Origin: Rutpela maculata
Taxonomy: Eukaryota; Arthropoda; Insecta; Coleoptera; Cerambycidae
Direction: 5' to 3'
DNA: 64,000 bases
Assembly (NCBI GenBank): GCA_936432065.2
Contig: OW386285.2
Location: 174,697,984 to 174,761,983, forward strand
In this document: positions 38,032 through 48,639 of the stretch, piece after piece
Layout: every line of letters begins with the position of its first letter
Numbering within the stretch: position 1 is the first letter of the stretch
The notes under the pieces: generated by a model
Databases searched by the model: none
What the model was told of the DNA's origin: nothing
The model's input: only the letters and a program-made list of their open reading frames with translations
Program-made: the position numbers and the translations under genes

Positions 38032-38728
38032 AAACCGCTGCCCAAGGAATCACTACTTCCACATCCAGATTCTCTATCCAAGTCACTCACAATGAAAAAA
38101 CTTTGTATGTGAAAATAATTGTTTATGGAACTTTAATAATATAATATTTGAAATCTTCTACCTCAAAAACACATAAAACGATACCCCACATCGGTAGTGG
38201 GGTGGGGGTGGTGATAGGGGGTGGTAGTGGGGGGTGGATGAAGTAAAAAAATATTTTGAGGTTTCTGGTTCCTGTACATACACTAAATCACATTTTTTTT
38301 CATCCCCTTTAATAAGGGGGTGGGGGTGGTAATGGGGGTGGCTAATGCCAAAATTTTTTTTTGAGACCTTAGCTTCTCTTGTATATACTAAATACCAATT
38401 TCGTGGACTCTTACCTGCTTGATTTACCCATTTACCCCAAATTTACCCCAATTTACTTCGACGGAACAAGATGAAAATATAATCTAGTTCTGATCTCGTT
38501 AAAGTACATATGTGTACCAAATTTCAAGTCAATATCTTAAAACGGTTCCAGAGCAAACGTGCGCACAAAAAAAAGTTACAGACAGACCGACAGACAGGCA
38601 GACAGAATTTTTTTTTCGCTCAAACTTAAAATCTCGACGTTTCATGACATTTTAAGCCTATTGGGACAATAAAAATTTTTCAAAATTTTTTTGTCGTTAC
38701 TATACTTCTACTGGACGTGGAAGTAATT
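38032..38728 (+). repeat. Recurrent repeat, ACTTCCACATCC ends (copy B)
   Basis: Same family as 24349-24971, with the same start, end and cagacag tract. It also has an expanded ggggtgggggtggt tract near 38195-38230. It ends directly before the Penelope-like fragment. Confidence 0.65.
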
Positions 38729-38789
38729 AGATCAGAACCTTAGGACAAAACCATTGCCCCAAGGATGTACGGACAGAATCGGATGAGTT

Positions 38790-39221
38790 TTGGAGAAAAA
38801 GAACGTCAAAGTAATATATAATGCAAAACAGAAGGTGGCACAACATTTTCCCAAATACCAAGGTCCAGAAGAACTAGAAACACCAGGAGTATATGGCATC
38901 CCATGTTCCTGCGGACAAGTTTACATCGGAGAGACCAAACGACGTATAGACACCAGACTCAGAGAACACATTAGAAATACAAAGAAGGGAAATTCTACAA
39001 AATCAGCAGTTGCCGAACATTCAGAAGAAACCGGCCATTTGATAAAATTCGACAAAACAAAGAAATTAGCCAACACCAAGAATTATTGGCCAAGAAGATA
39101 CAGAGAAGCCATTGAAATAAATAAACATCCCAATAACTATAACCGTGACAACGGACTACAACTACCAATAACGTGGAAGTCAATGTTCCGCATGAGCAAT
39201 GATCCGCAACACGCCTCCTGA
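38790..39221 (+). pseudogene. Penelope-like GIY-YIG endonuclease fragment
   Basis: 143 codons open to the stop. The GIY-YIG core is GVYGIPCSCGQVYIGETKRR, followed by the helix RIDTRLREH, which holds the conserved Arg. A later AVAEHSEETGH segment carries the His/Glu region, and a basic C-terminus (NYWPRRYREAIEI) completes the domain. The CxC insertion between the GIY and YIG strands is characteristic of Penelope-like elements. Coding similarity continues upstream of the chosen ATG through a TGA near 38784, so this is the C-terminal domain of a longer, truncated RT-EN protein and the ATG is not a natural start. Confidence 0.85.
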
Positions 39222-39265
39222 TAACCTGTATAAATAGAGGAGCTCAGTCCAGCAGAGCTCACTTC

Positions 39266-39307
39266 GCTTCAGAAGAAGACCACGACAAGATGGTCGAAAC
39301 GTCAAGC
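39266..39307 (+). ncRNA. Hammerhead ribozyme relic (type I, Penelope-associated)
   Basis: Elements in order: stem I GCTT (39266-39269); core CAGAAGA, where CUGANGA is expected; stem II GACCA/TGGTC (39278-39282 and 39291-39295) with an 8-nt loop; GAA plus a 2-bp stem III AC/GT; cleavage-site C (39303); stem I AAGC (39304-39307). Only U4 of the core departs from consensus, which should abolish activity. Minimal type I hammerheads are known in Penelope-like elements. Confidence 0.6.
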
Positions 39308-39410
39308 ACTCAACCAAGTCTACGCGGAAGAAGACCCGGAAACCAGCAGCCAGATCACCAGCTCCGCGAAAGCCTTAGCACCAAGTTAAGATTTCTTTCT
39401 TAACAATTAA

Positions 39411-40020
39411 AAAAAAAAAAATTTTTTAATGCTTTAAAAATATCTACAATTTGATGTGCCTTAAAAAATAAGAAAATTACAAGCCTGGGGAATTTTAAAT
39501 GGTGCACCTCATATATGAAATAGACTAATATTTCAATCATTTTCACAGGTTGTGTAACTGATGTTCAAGTAGCAAATGTCAGAGTGACGAAGGCCGACCA
39601 AAGAACGAGTACAATCAGAAACGACCCGAGAAATGCTTAACACTTATTGTAGATACTTAGTTAACTTGAATATAGATTAGTTACACAAAAGATGCTAGTA
39701 TTAATCTCTCCTAAATCAACAGTTAATAAAATAAATTAAATGAAATTTGAGCTTTACTAGGAATGCAAGGCAAGGTAGGTTTACATCATTGGAGAAGAAA
39801 AAATATCGTATAGCTGCTTTCTAAAGAACATATAGATGACAACGTCGAGGACAACGCCTAATGCCTGGTTTACCTACTGGGATATGCAGAGATTAAGATG
39901 GAATTGAAACTTTGTTGATACTAATTAACTTAGTTTAAACTGCCATTCAATTCGAGAATCTTTCCTAAGCTAATATATGTTGACAAATCAGACAACCATA
40001 TCTTGCATTATATACTTTTT
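39411..40020. other. Unassigned stretch
   Basis: No gene or terminal repeats recognised. Lies within the presumed 37150-40849 element. Confidence 0.35.
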
Positions 40021-40530
40021 ATCTCTTTTTGATGTAGCATGTATTTGTTTTATATATCTACCATAATGTTCAAAATAGCACCCTATAGTACTTTTTAAAT
40101 ATTGATACTAGAGAACTGGATTCTTGGAGTTAAATATATGAATATAAATTCCTCATGAATTGTCCAGAAAAATTGATATTCTTTAGGAAATAACTGGAGG
40201 AGACATCAACTTTTATTTTTAGTAGAATACCTCTGAACATTTTTAGAAAGTTAGATAGTTTTATATTTTAAGTAAATATAACCATTTTTTACAAAAAAAA
40301 TTTCATTCGAAATATAAAACTACTCGGCTCTCTAAATAAGGTATCTGACTTAAAAATAAAACTTGGTAATTTTCTAAAGAAATATATTTTTCTGTATAAC
40401 TTATAAGGAACTTTATCTAACTTTAAAAATCCAATTGTGTAGTATCAATATTTAAAAAGTGCTGGGATATATGCTATTTTGAACATACAGTACGTAGATA
40501 AAATATATACATGCTACATCATAAAGAGAT
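40021..40530. repeat. 510-bp palindromic segment
   Basis: The outer ~90 bp on each side are inverted copies (atctctttttgatgtagcatg against its inverse at 40510-40530). The ctacatcataaagagat phrase is repeated directly again near 40589-40610. Confidence 0.6.
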
Positions 40531-40852
40531 AAAAATTATATAAGTTACATAGTGTAAGGTCCCTATCAAAGGGTTGAATATACATATATGCTACATCATA
40601 AAGAGATAAAATTAGTTACGTATGCTTTACATAGCAAGTGTTGAATATACATATGCGCTACGTCACTTGTTCCATACCGTGAAGTCACAGTGTTACCTCT
40701 TCACTATATAAAAATCATATGCACATGTTGCTGACATTTCGCAGAGTATGCACATATGATTATGCGTCACATTTTACATAGCACGTTACTTCTGCGAAAC
40801 TTAGTTTACGTAGTATTTACGTATATGCTATATATTTATGTTTGCTGGGATT

Positions 40853-41195
40853 ATACCTAGCACCTTTTAAAAAAAACTTCCAATAAAGCTACCTCGTCGA
40901 GCATTAACCAATATAGAATTAATGGAATACGCTAAAGATTTACATATCCCAGACTTTCGAGGCGTATTTATGAAAGATGCGTTGCCAATGAAGATAAGAA
41001 AAAATGAATGTGGTATAATTAATTTAGATGATTCATCTGGACCTGGCACTCACTGGACAGCGTATGTGAAGAAAAATAACTCAATAATCTATTTCGATAG
41101 TTACGGAAACTTAAGACCACCGAAAAAACTAATAAGTTATTTCTATAACAATAGTAGCTTGAATAAGGTTAATTATAATTATGATCAAACTCAGA
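40853..41195 (+). pseudogene. Polinton adenovirus-type cysteine protease, truncated
   Basis: The frame reads through IPDFRGVFMKDALP, then KNECGIINLD, and then GPGTHWTAYVKKN, which holds the catalytic His, and YFDSYGN, which holds the acidic residue. This is the order of adenain-family (C5) proteases that mature capsid proteins. Coding similarity starts upstream of the ATG at 40922 (ALTNIELMEYA from about 40880). At about 41195 the sequence passes abruptly into the next gene. The C-terminal third with the catalytic Cys is therefore deleted, and the frame to 41317 beyond this point is out-of-frame reading of the neighbour. Not functional. Confidence 0.8.
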
Positions 41196-41196
41196 A

Positions 41197-41672
41197 ATAT
41201 ACATTCCTGTTGGAGCCTACGAAATTAGCGATATTAACAATTATCTGCAAAAAATCATTCGCAAGCCTGCTAATATTAATATTGTTCCAAATCGTATTAC
41301 TTCAACAGTTAAAATAAAGACAAATGTCGATATCGATTTTACATCTAAAAACTATAGGACGTCTCTTGGAATTTGAGAAAAGGATTCTTAAAGCTAATGA
41401 ACTAAACGAATCTGACTTTCCAGTACAAATCATTAAGGTGAATGCTCTGTGTATTGACTGTAATATTGCCACTAGTTCTTATTCTAATGGATTACCTGTT
41501 CACATAATACACCAGTTTTTTCCAACCGTTGCTTCAGGCTATAAAATAGTACATTCTGTACTTCCCTGTGAGCGTTAGGACAATAAACTCAATTACTATT
41601 AAAATACTTGATCTTGTCAATTTCTGTAAAGAAACCATCATGGTTAGACTGCATTTAAAAAAGTTATCCTAA
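41197..41672 (+). pseudogene. Polinton minor capsid/penton-like protein, broken
   Basis: Three frames in succession carry one gene. About 41197-41350 begins IPVGAYEISDINNYLQ and has DIDFTSKN. 41350-41565 has IGRLLEFEKRIL, then PVQIIKVNALCIDCNIAT, and then VHIIHQFFPTVASGYKI. 41565-41672 has PVSVRTINSITIKIL and ends HLKKLS. The pattern (SIGRLLGF-like, IHxFxP.V..GYKI, C-terminal VRLHLKK) recurs in insect Polintons between protease and major capsid genes, where a single jelly-roll minor capsid protein is expected. That role is inferred from family position. The N-terminus was lost with the protease C-terminus in one deletion. Confidence 0.6.
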
Positions 41673-41675
41673 AAG

Positions 41676-41843
41676 ATGGTGGTCCGCTATAATAAATATC
41701 ACATTCCAAGTGTAGTGGCTATGCGCAGTTATAAAAGGCGATCTAAAAACAAACATTTAGCCAGTAATAGGAAGAACGTTAGTCTAATAACACCTGATAA
41801 TAAACTTTTCTTAAAATCTCTCTGTTTTGAATTCCTTATATAA
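41676..41843 (+). CDS. 55-aa basic peptide gene overlapping MCP start
   Basis: ATG at 41676, three bases after the stop of the minor-capsid-like gene, and TAA at 41841-41843, whose last base is the A of the major capsid ATG. The peptide is strongly basic in the middle (RSYKRRSKNKH) and ends with a patterned hydrophobic tail (TPDNKLFLKSLCFEFLI). I recall similar short Arg/Lys-rich ORFs ending xLKSLGF at this position in other insect Polintons. A DNA-condensing core peptide or assembly factor (compare adenovirus core peptides) is a guess. It has no stop or frameshift, unlike its neighbours. Confidence 0.6.
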   Translation: MVVRYNKYHIPSVVAMRSYKRRSKNKHLASNRKNVSLITPDNKLFLKSLCFEFLI

Positions 41844-43041
41844 TGGATATTTTAAATGTTACGCATCAACCTCTTATAGATAATTTTGTTTCTTACTATG
41901 AGTACCACAACTATCAACCTTTCTTAGCAGGAAAATTTGATTATAATGATGAAATTAGAATTCCAATCCAAGAATTGGATGTTTATACTTTACCATGTAA
42001 AAGTCATCTATACTTAGAAGGAAGTCTAACAAAAGACGATGGATCACCAGCTACCAAGATAAATTGATAAATAACGCCTTCAGTTATCTCTTTAGAGAAA
42101 TTCGATACGAGTTAAATGGCGTTGTCATTGATTCAAATCGGAATGTGGGACTAACATCTACTCTTAAGGGCTTTTTATCTTTTAATTCAGGTGAAAGCAT
42201 TAAACTTCAAAATGCTGGTTGGTTTCCTAAAACTACCACATTACCGAATAGTAATAAATTTAATGTTTGCAGTCCACTTAAAATGTTAATGGGCTTTTTC
42301 GAAGATTACAAACAAATTATATTAAATATGAAACAAGAACTGGTCATAATTCGAAGTAGTAATGATTTAGATGCAGTAACTAGTGTCGATGATACAGAGA
42401 AACCTAAAATTAATATTGATAAGATTTATTGGAGAGTACCACATGTTTCCGTGGGAATACCACAGCAGCTGGCTTTAACTAATATTTTAGATAAAAATGG
42501 TGAATTATTACTTTCATTTCGAAGTTGGGAACTTATAGAATATCCCTCACTTTCTCAGACCACAAGCCATACTTGGACTGTGAAAACTACCACGAAGTTA
42601 GAAACACCTCGGTATGTTGTAGTGGCTTTCCAAACCAATAAAAAGAATAAAGTCACTTCTAATATGAGTACGTTTGATAACTGTAATCTTACAAATATAA
42701 GAGTATTTTTAAATTCTGAAAGATATCCTTACAATGATTTATACTTAAACTTTAAAGATGATAAATGTGCGGCATTATATGAAATGTTCTCAGATTTTCA
42801 AGATTCATACTATGAAACCGGAAATGAGCCTATTCACACCTGAAGGATTCAAATCTATTTCGCCATAGCACACATCGACTGTTCTCGTCAAAAAGAAACT
42901 ATTCAATCGGGATCAGTCGTTATGCGCATTGAATTTGAAACAAGCGAAAATATTCCCAGTGATACCACAGCATACTGTTTAATTTTGCATGATCGTCTAT
43001 TCCGGTATAATCCACTAACAAAAAATGTCAGACAGGTCTAG
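41843..43041 (+). pseudogene. Polinton double jelly-roll major capsid protein
   Basis: The gene spans two long frames, 41843-42067 and 42064-42843, plus a short third piece to 43041 ending in TAG. Recognisable segments are the N-terminal MDILNVTHQPLIDN, the LFREIRYELNGVVID strand pair, IYWRVPHVSVGIPQQLALTN, and the C-terminal NIRVFLNSERYPYNDL region. This is the Polinton/virophage-type MCP thought to form the icosahedral shell. A 1-nt lesion at about 42064 and indels near 42840 and 42868 break it. The total, about 400 codons, is slightly short of typical family size. It shares one base with the stop of the upstream 55-aa ORF. Confidence 0.8.
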
Positions 43042-43084
43042 CCTACTTAAGGAGCGTTAATGTAGGCAGCCGAGTTAGTTTACA

Positions 43085-43645
43085 ATGAACTTTAAGTACA
43101 GAAACGCGCTAAGAGAGCATCAGAAAAAAATTAGAGATTTAAAGAAAGCAGTGGAACTATATAGTTTAAAGGTTTTTGTGACAAGAAAGTTGGCAAATAT
43201 AAAAATATGCCATTAATTTTTGATGTACAAAGCAGAAAAAAATAAGTTTATTGTTAAGGAACTAGCCGCATATGATGGTTATAAAACAGCTCACTATATT
43301 TTCAAGCCACCATATTCTATAAAATGCCTACCACCAGACTTGGAGACGTAGGTTAATTGGTTAACAAATAATTACCATGGTATACGTTGGAATGAAGGAA
43401 ACACACCATACTTTAATTTTGGGAAAATTATCCGAGAGTTAACCGAATGTGATGAAGAAATTTATGTAAAAGGAAAAGAAAAAGCTGCATACATAGAAAA
43501 GTATTCATTAGCACCAGTATACGAGTTAGAAGAACATCCACCACTCAATTTTTCAGAACCTCGCTGTTTCTACCATTTAAAATCTAAATGCATGTGTTCT
43601 CTATCAAATGTATTCAATCTTTATGAAAATTTTGTAATGTCATAG
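43085..43645 (+). pseudogene. Conserved Polinton protein, function unknown
   Basis: ATG 43085 opens 44 bp after the MCP stop. The frame has a basic, helical N-terminus (NALREHQKKIRDLKKAVELY), a frame break near 43215, then KFIVKELAAYDGYKTAHY, FKPPYSIKCLPP, a TAG, NNYHGIRWNEGN, IYVKGKEKAAYI and a Cys/His C-terminus (RCFYHLKSKCMCSLSNVF). Around 43207 an alternative frame reads MPLIFDVQ, which with VKELA and YVKGKEK suggests a DEDD-exonuclease-like fold; this is inference. The block is a recurrent neighbour of MCP in insect Polintons as far as I recall. A polyadenylation signal AATAAA follows at 43647. Confidence 0.6.
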
Positions 43646-44066
43646 AAATAAAACAAATTAAACATATTCCATGTATTTTATTTTACAAACAAGTTTAAAC
43701 ATGTCTCGACATGTCTGTAGATGTTTACTATGATTCATCAAACACCTGCATACCATCTGTTGTATGACGTCACACTTTAATTGATATGTTGAATTAATTA
43801 AAGTCATCAATCTGTCTAGTATGAATCATCAACGGTTTTACCATCTGTTCATTATGAATCACCTGCATGTCATATGTATACGATCTGCTCGCCAGATGCT
43901 CATTATGAGTCATCAAATAACGGTTTATGCCAGATGTGATCTAGGATACCATGTGGTAAGCAGTTGTTGCCATGGCAACGGCTCCCCTCTCCCTACGATT
44001 GATTTTACGATATATAATGCTGGGATTAAACACATTCTTCAGTATCGTATAGTTTCTTATACAACA
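43646..44066 (+). promoter_or_regulatory. polB upstream region with CAGATG/CATCTG motifs
   Basis: About 420 bp without a credible gene, holding repeated catctg/cagatg words (43756, 43836, 43893, 43931 and others), atgaatcatca-type words and a 33-nt stretch (43904-43936) identical to 60574-60606. The in-frame ATG at 43821 would translate this repeat DNA, so I place the polB start at 44067. Probably the polB promoter. Confidence 0.5.
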
Positions 44067-45628
44067 ATGAAGTGTGAACACTGCAAGAAAGTTTTTTCAA
44101 ACAAAAGAAATTTAGTTCAGCATATTCGCCAATATTGTCCAGTTCTAAATGATGGAAAATGTGGAAGTGTAACTTGTGAGCCGTCGAATAAAAAACAAAA
44201 GCTTGATAGTATACCTTCTACAAGTGGTGTCTATAGAAAGCAGAGTATTCCTAGCAGAAAACAAAATTCTTCGAGCGGCCCAAAGACTTGTGAATATTGT
44301 GGAAGTAACTTTTCATCGCCTTTTAACTTGCAACGCCATATTAATAATAATAGATGTCCTGTCCTGAAAGATTTGTTTATGATCGATAGAAAAAAAATTA
44401 ATCGACCTATTGTATGTAATTTGGGGGATGGTGTTGACAAACTTCATTGTGCATATAAAAGCAGGATTGCTAGTTACCGTTTTAGCAGTTCTAGAAGTCA
44501 TATCGATTATTCTGATTTTCTGAAAGAAGTTAAACAAAAAGTTTTGGATAAAATTGGTGCATACTTGCAGAAATACCGGACCCTTAAGATTAATTTTGAA
44601 ATATTTGGACTTTATGAAATACCAGAAAAAGAATTATCTGATATTAAGTCATTTAATACTAAGAATAAAATAATCACTATATCAATGGACTTGTATCAGA
44701 TCTTTGAAGAATTTAGGAAGGAAATGACCGTACAAGCTTCAGAATTCCAAGAAAAGGACTCAGGGTGGACACTGAAGCATATAATGTTCCTCGATGTAAA
44801 CATAAATAAGTTTACACCAATGTCGGCTTCATCATATATTAAGTTGCCAAAATTTATAGAAGCAAAGAGAGCCGTCTTAAATATACAAAACAAGGATGGT
44901 GCTTGTTTCGCTTGGTCTATCAATGCAGCCATATTTCCAGCAGAAGGCGATCCAACGAAAATAAGTTCATATCCACATTACGATACTTTACTGAATTTTA
45001 GAGGCTTAGAATTCCCTATGAAACTAAAAGATATAACCAAGTTTGAAAAACTGAACAATATCTCCGTTAATGTGTTTGGTCTTGAATCTGAATTCAAGGA
45101 TGGGAAAACTGTTACTGAAGTGGTTGGACCATTACATTTTACATCATGTCGACAAGCCACACACGTCAATTTATTACTTTTATCAGATGATACAGGTAAC
45201 AATCATTATTGCCTTATACATAACTTATCAAAACTAGTTTCAAAACAAAAGTCAAACCATGATGGTCGATTACATATTTGTGATGGATGTCTACAATCAT
45301 TCAGAAAAATAGAACAGCTAAGAATGCATCAAGAAAATGACTGTAACTGTACACCAAACTTCCATCTACAGAAATGAGAATTAATAAATATGGTGAATCT
45401 GTGCCTGAAAATATTCTTAAATTCATAAACATTGAGAGACAATTCATAATTTATGCCGATTTCGAGAGTTTGCTGAAACCCATAGACCATAATGAACCTT
45501 GTAAAGATAAATCATTCACAGTTAAAGTATCTGAACACCAGCCTTATTCTTTCGCTTTTTATGTAAAATGCAATTTCGACGATAAGTACTCAAAATTTGT
45601 GACATATCGAGGACTTGATGCTGCTAAA
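44067..45628 (+). pseudogene. Polinton DNA polymerase B, N-terminal part
   Basis: N-terminal third of a protein-primed family B polymerase that should replicate the element. From 44067 come two C2HC fingers (CEHCKKVFSNKRNLVQH...C and CEYCGSNFSSPFNLQRH...C), a conserved IKLPKFIEAKRAVLNIQN block, CFAWSINAA, and a third finger (CDGCLQSFRKIEQLRMH). A 4-bp-overlap frame break at 45374 follows. The second frame contains the Exo I motif YADFES (Asp, Glu) of the proofreading domain. At 45628 a hAT MITE interrupts the gene. The chosen start follows the repeat-rich upstream region and begins directly with the first finger. Confidence 0.85.
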
Positions 45629-46246
45629 CAGTGGCGGCTGGTGAAATTTCAATATTTTTTTTCTCGTCTGTGGCGCATGGGACCCATACGAAATTTGGGA
45701 AATAACATCTAGAGAAGCACTTCTCTAATGAAAAAATTTTGAAAAAGCAGTTTGCGAAAAATTTTTTGAAAATTCGTTAGCCTCCCCTGGGTCCAGGGAC
45801 TCCTGTTTATTTTTATTTTTTTTGTCATATGCATTTGACTTTTCATAAAAATACAACATTAGATTTTGGAGTTTGTGAAAATATTTTCATTTCTAACTGA
45901 AATACAATGAACTGAAATTTTGTAATTTACAATTTAACAAATTACAATATTTCAATTCGTTGTATCTCAGTTAGTAATGAAAATATTTTCATAAACTCCA
46001 AAATCTGTTGTTGTATTTTTATGAAAAGTCAAATGCATATGACAAAAAAAAAATAAAAATAAACAGGAGTCCCTAGCCCCAGGGGAGGCTAACGAATTTT
46101 CAAAAATTTTTTCGCAAACTGCTTTTTCAAAATTTTTCAGGGGTCATTAGAGAAGTGCTTCTCTAGATGTTATTTCCCAAATTTCGTATGGGTCCCATGC
46201 GCCACAGACGAGAAAAAAAATATTGAAATTTCACCAGCCGCCACTG
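45629..46246. mobile_element. 618-bp palindromic hAT MITE in polB
   Basis: Perfect ends cagtggcggctgg and ccagccgccactg. The 8-mer ctgctaaa is duplicated (45621-45628, 46247-46254), and polB coding resumes after it. Both arms pair along almost their whole length. A half copy is at 1947-2110. Confidence 0.9.
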
Positions 46247-46254
46247 CTGCTAAA

Positions 46255-47276
46255 GTATTCGCTGAGAAGTTGGATGAAACAGCTCTAGACTTGTACAATA
46301 CACACTTGAAACATGTCAAAAAGATGTTACCTCTGACGGACCAAGAGAAAGCTGAATATGAAAACGCGGTTAGCTGTCATATTTGCAAGAAACCATTCAA
46401 GGTTTGTGAAACGAGGGTCCGTGATCACTGCCATGTAAGTGGCAAATTCAGAGCTGCGGCTCATTCTGTCTGTAATTTGAACTATAAAGTGTCAAAATTC
46501 ATACCAGTTTTCTTCCACAATCTAACGAACTATGATAGTCATTTATTTATTAAAAAGTTGGCGTGCAAGAAGGAGCGTATTTCAATGATTGCACAAACCA
46601 AAGAGAAGTATATCATTCTCTAAATCAATACTTGTGGAAAAATCACCAAACCCTAAAGAACCAGATACATACCTGAGATTGAAATTTGTACTCTTTTCGA
46701 TTTTTATCCAAATCTCTCGATAAATTGAGTTAGAGTTTGGAATCGAATCAGTGTACTGAGATTAGAAAATATTTTCAAGATGATGAGAAATTCAGTTTAA
46801 TCAGGCAGAAAGGTGTTTTTCCTTACAATTATGTAGACTCGTTTGAAAAATTGGCAGAAACACAATTACCTTCAAAAGATAAGTTTTACAATGAATTAAC
46901 AAATTAAGCCATTTCCGACGATGATTACGAGCGAGCCAATAAAGTATGGAATACCTTCAAATGTAAAACGTTGGGAGAGTACGCAGACTTATATCTAAAA
47001 TCAGACATTTTATTATTAGCCGATGTGTTTGAAAATTTTCGGAAAGTGTGTTTGGAACAGTATAAATTAGATCCAGCTCATTATTTGACGGCACCTTCTT
47101 TGAGCTGGGATGCGATGTTACGTCACACAGGTGTTGGACTTGAACTTTTAACCGATGTAGATACTGTGCATTTCTTTAGAAAAGGTATTCGAGGAGGCGT
47201 GGCTCAATGTAGTAAAAGAAAGGCTGTGGCAAATAATAAATTTTTACCGAACTATGATTCCACTAAACCAACATCA
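46255..47276 (+). pseudogene. Polinton DNA polymerase B, exonuclease/linker part
   Basis: Continues polB after the MITE. There is a CxxC...HxxH-type insertion (CHICKKPF ... RDHCHVSGKFRGAAH-like), then the Exo II region FFHNLTNYDSHLFIKKL. A degenerate segment with stops (46621-46970) retains RQKGVFPYNYVDSFEKL. Exo III follows at YLKSDILLLADVFENFR, then HYLTAPSLSWDAMLRHTG, and the frame continues to ...NYDSTKPTS at 47276. There a 5.9-kb transposon cuts in just before polymerase motif A. Several frame losses mean it is dead. Confidence 0.85.
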
Positions 47277-47894
47277 CCCAGTAAACACACTCTGCCACAT
47301 CCACATTATAGCCACTCACATTTTAGTGGATTTTGTAAATGGCAAAGCATCACATCACCGTGATGACACTCTTTGGACCGTTTCAGAACGTTCACATTAT
47401 AACCACTCCCATGTCAGTGGAGATTGGGATGTCCACAATCACCACATCATTTTAATGATACATTTTAAAACGTGGATGTAACTAACTGAGCCACCACTCA
47501 CTTTGGTATCACCATCTCTTACAAAATAGCGACCACCGCCGGCAGCGCCACTAGTCTAGTACTACTACTGTCATCTCCACATTCTCCACTCCAGTTTACA
47601 CTTGTCTGTGTTCTGTTAACGACGTTGACGTCAATAAACTTTAGTTTTAATGTTTTTGGTTTTTGTTTGGTAAATATCAACACATTTTTACGAAAAGGTA
47701 AGTACCTACTTGTATTAGCTACATTGTTACTATGAAATGTATTCTTATTTTATACCTTGTCTGTAATTTTCATGTTTGGTGACATATCGAATGACATCAT
47801 TAAAATTCAAGGGAAAAAAGCTAATTTATCATTTTAACATAATATAGGTATTTTGGTTAACACTGGTTATTTATTTTTCAATTACAGAATACTT

Positions 47895-48067
47895 TCGAGT
47901 GAGGTGAGGTACGGTACCGGTTTCAGTGACTGGGCTCGATCGGCGATGTTAAACACGGCCGGGCGAGTCCATCACTTGGATGGGTTACCGTAACTCATCT
48001 CGCCGTCCTGGTTAAGTGGTAGAGTAGCATTAGCTGAACTTCGCCAGGACGTTAATATAAATAAGGC

Positions 48068-48098
<31 letters not shown>

Positions 48099-48099
48099 T
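47895..48099 (+). mobile_element. 5S rRNA-derived SINE, copy 1
   Basis: At about 47940-48000 the sequence follows the internal promoter of 5S rRNA genes (gatgttaaacacggccgggc and then cacttggatgggttacc). An unrelated body and a 30-nt poly(A) tract (48069-48099) come next. This is the structure of SINE3-type elements transcribed by RNA polymerase III from a type 1 promoter. A target duplication could not be fixed. Confidence 0.7.
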
Positions 48100-48408
48100 T
48101 CATAATTTAGTTTTTGTACCACATTAGGTATACCAATAGGTACAGTCTTGTCTCCATGTCATGCAAGCGGCGTGCCTCATTTGATATTCGACGAGATTAT
48201 TAGGTACCTTTTGTGTGCTATCAATTATAATTATAAAAACAGTATAAAAGAGAGATAAATAAAATATAAATATATAGAGAGCATATTTAGGTTATTTTTG
48301 ATTTAAATACCTACTGATAATTGTTTTCTTACCAATTGACGACAAAATGCAGTCATATTGTATGGTATTTGCTTTATTACCCATCATTTTATTTTGATCT
48401 AGTATATT

Positions 48409-48558
48409 AGGTGTTTTCTTTCTACCAACAATCTTAGCTAAGCTAAGTAGTTTTAATGTCACACGCAAACTGTGGTACATACACGAATATTTCACTCATC
48501 AGGCGTGACTGAAAAACTACTTAGCTTAGCTAAGATTGTTGGTAGAAAGAAAACACCT
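48409..48558. repeat. Perfect 46-bp inverted repeat with 58-bp loop
   Basis: 48409-48454 and 48513-48558 are exact reverse complements (aggtgttttctttctacc... and its inverse). It lies inside the 5.9-kb element. The perfection suggests a recent origin or conversion between arms. Confidence 0.8.
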
Positions 48559-48639
48559 ATTATTTTAGTACCCGAATCCGAGGATTGTCTAATTATATCT
48601 ATAGTATAAATACCCTAGTCAGATTAGAACTAATTTCGA

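Larger units (their letters stand above)
38735..39410 (+). mobile_element. Penelope-like element, 3' fragment
   Basis: Contains the GIY-YIG endonuclease domain, a 3' untranslated region with a hammerhead-like motif (39266-39307) and a terminal A-rich tract. The reverse transcriptase is missing. The 5' edge abuts the preceding repeat. Confidence 0.7.
37150..40849. mobile_element. CCCAG-related element with degraded left end
   Basis: The right end is clear: ...tttgctggg at 40849, just upstream of the protease coding region. The left end is degraded, but tagcatatacgtaaa near 37195 is inverted close to the right terminus, so the boundary is placed at about 37150. Cargo includes a copy of the ACTTCCAC repeat, a Penelope-like fragment and a palindrome at 40021-40530. 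It splits PLA2-like and protease genes, which usually lie close together in Polintons. Confidence 0.5.

Noticed and set aside
39219..39226. ctgataac as a hammerhead core
   Set aside because: Too far from the GAAAC segment and lacks a stem; the better core is at 39270-39276.
43821..44066. N-terminal extension of polB by 82 codons
   Set aside because: It would translate the CAGATG-motif upstream region; the conserved protein begins with the first zinc finger at 44067.
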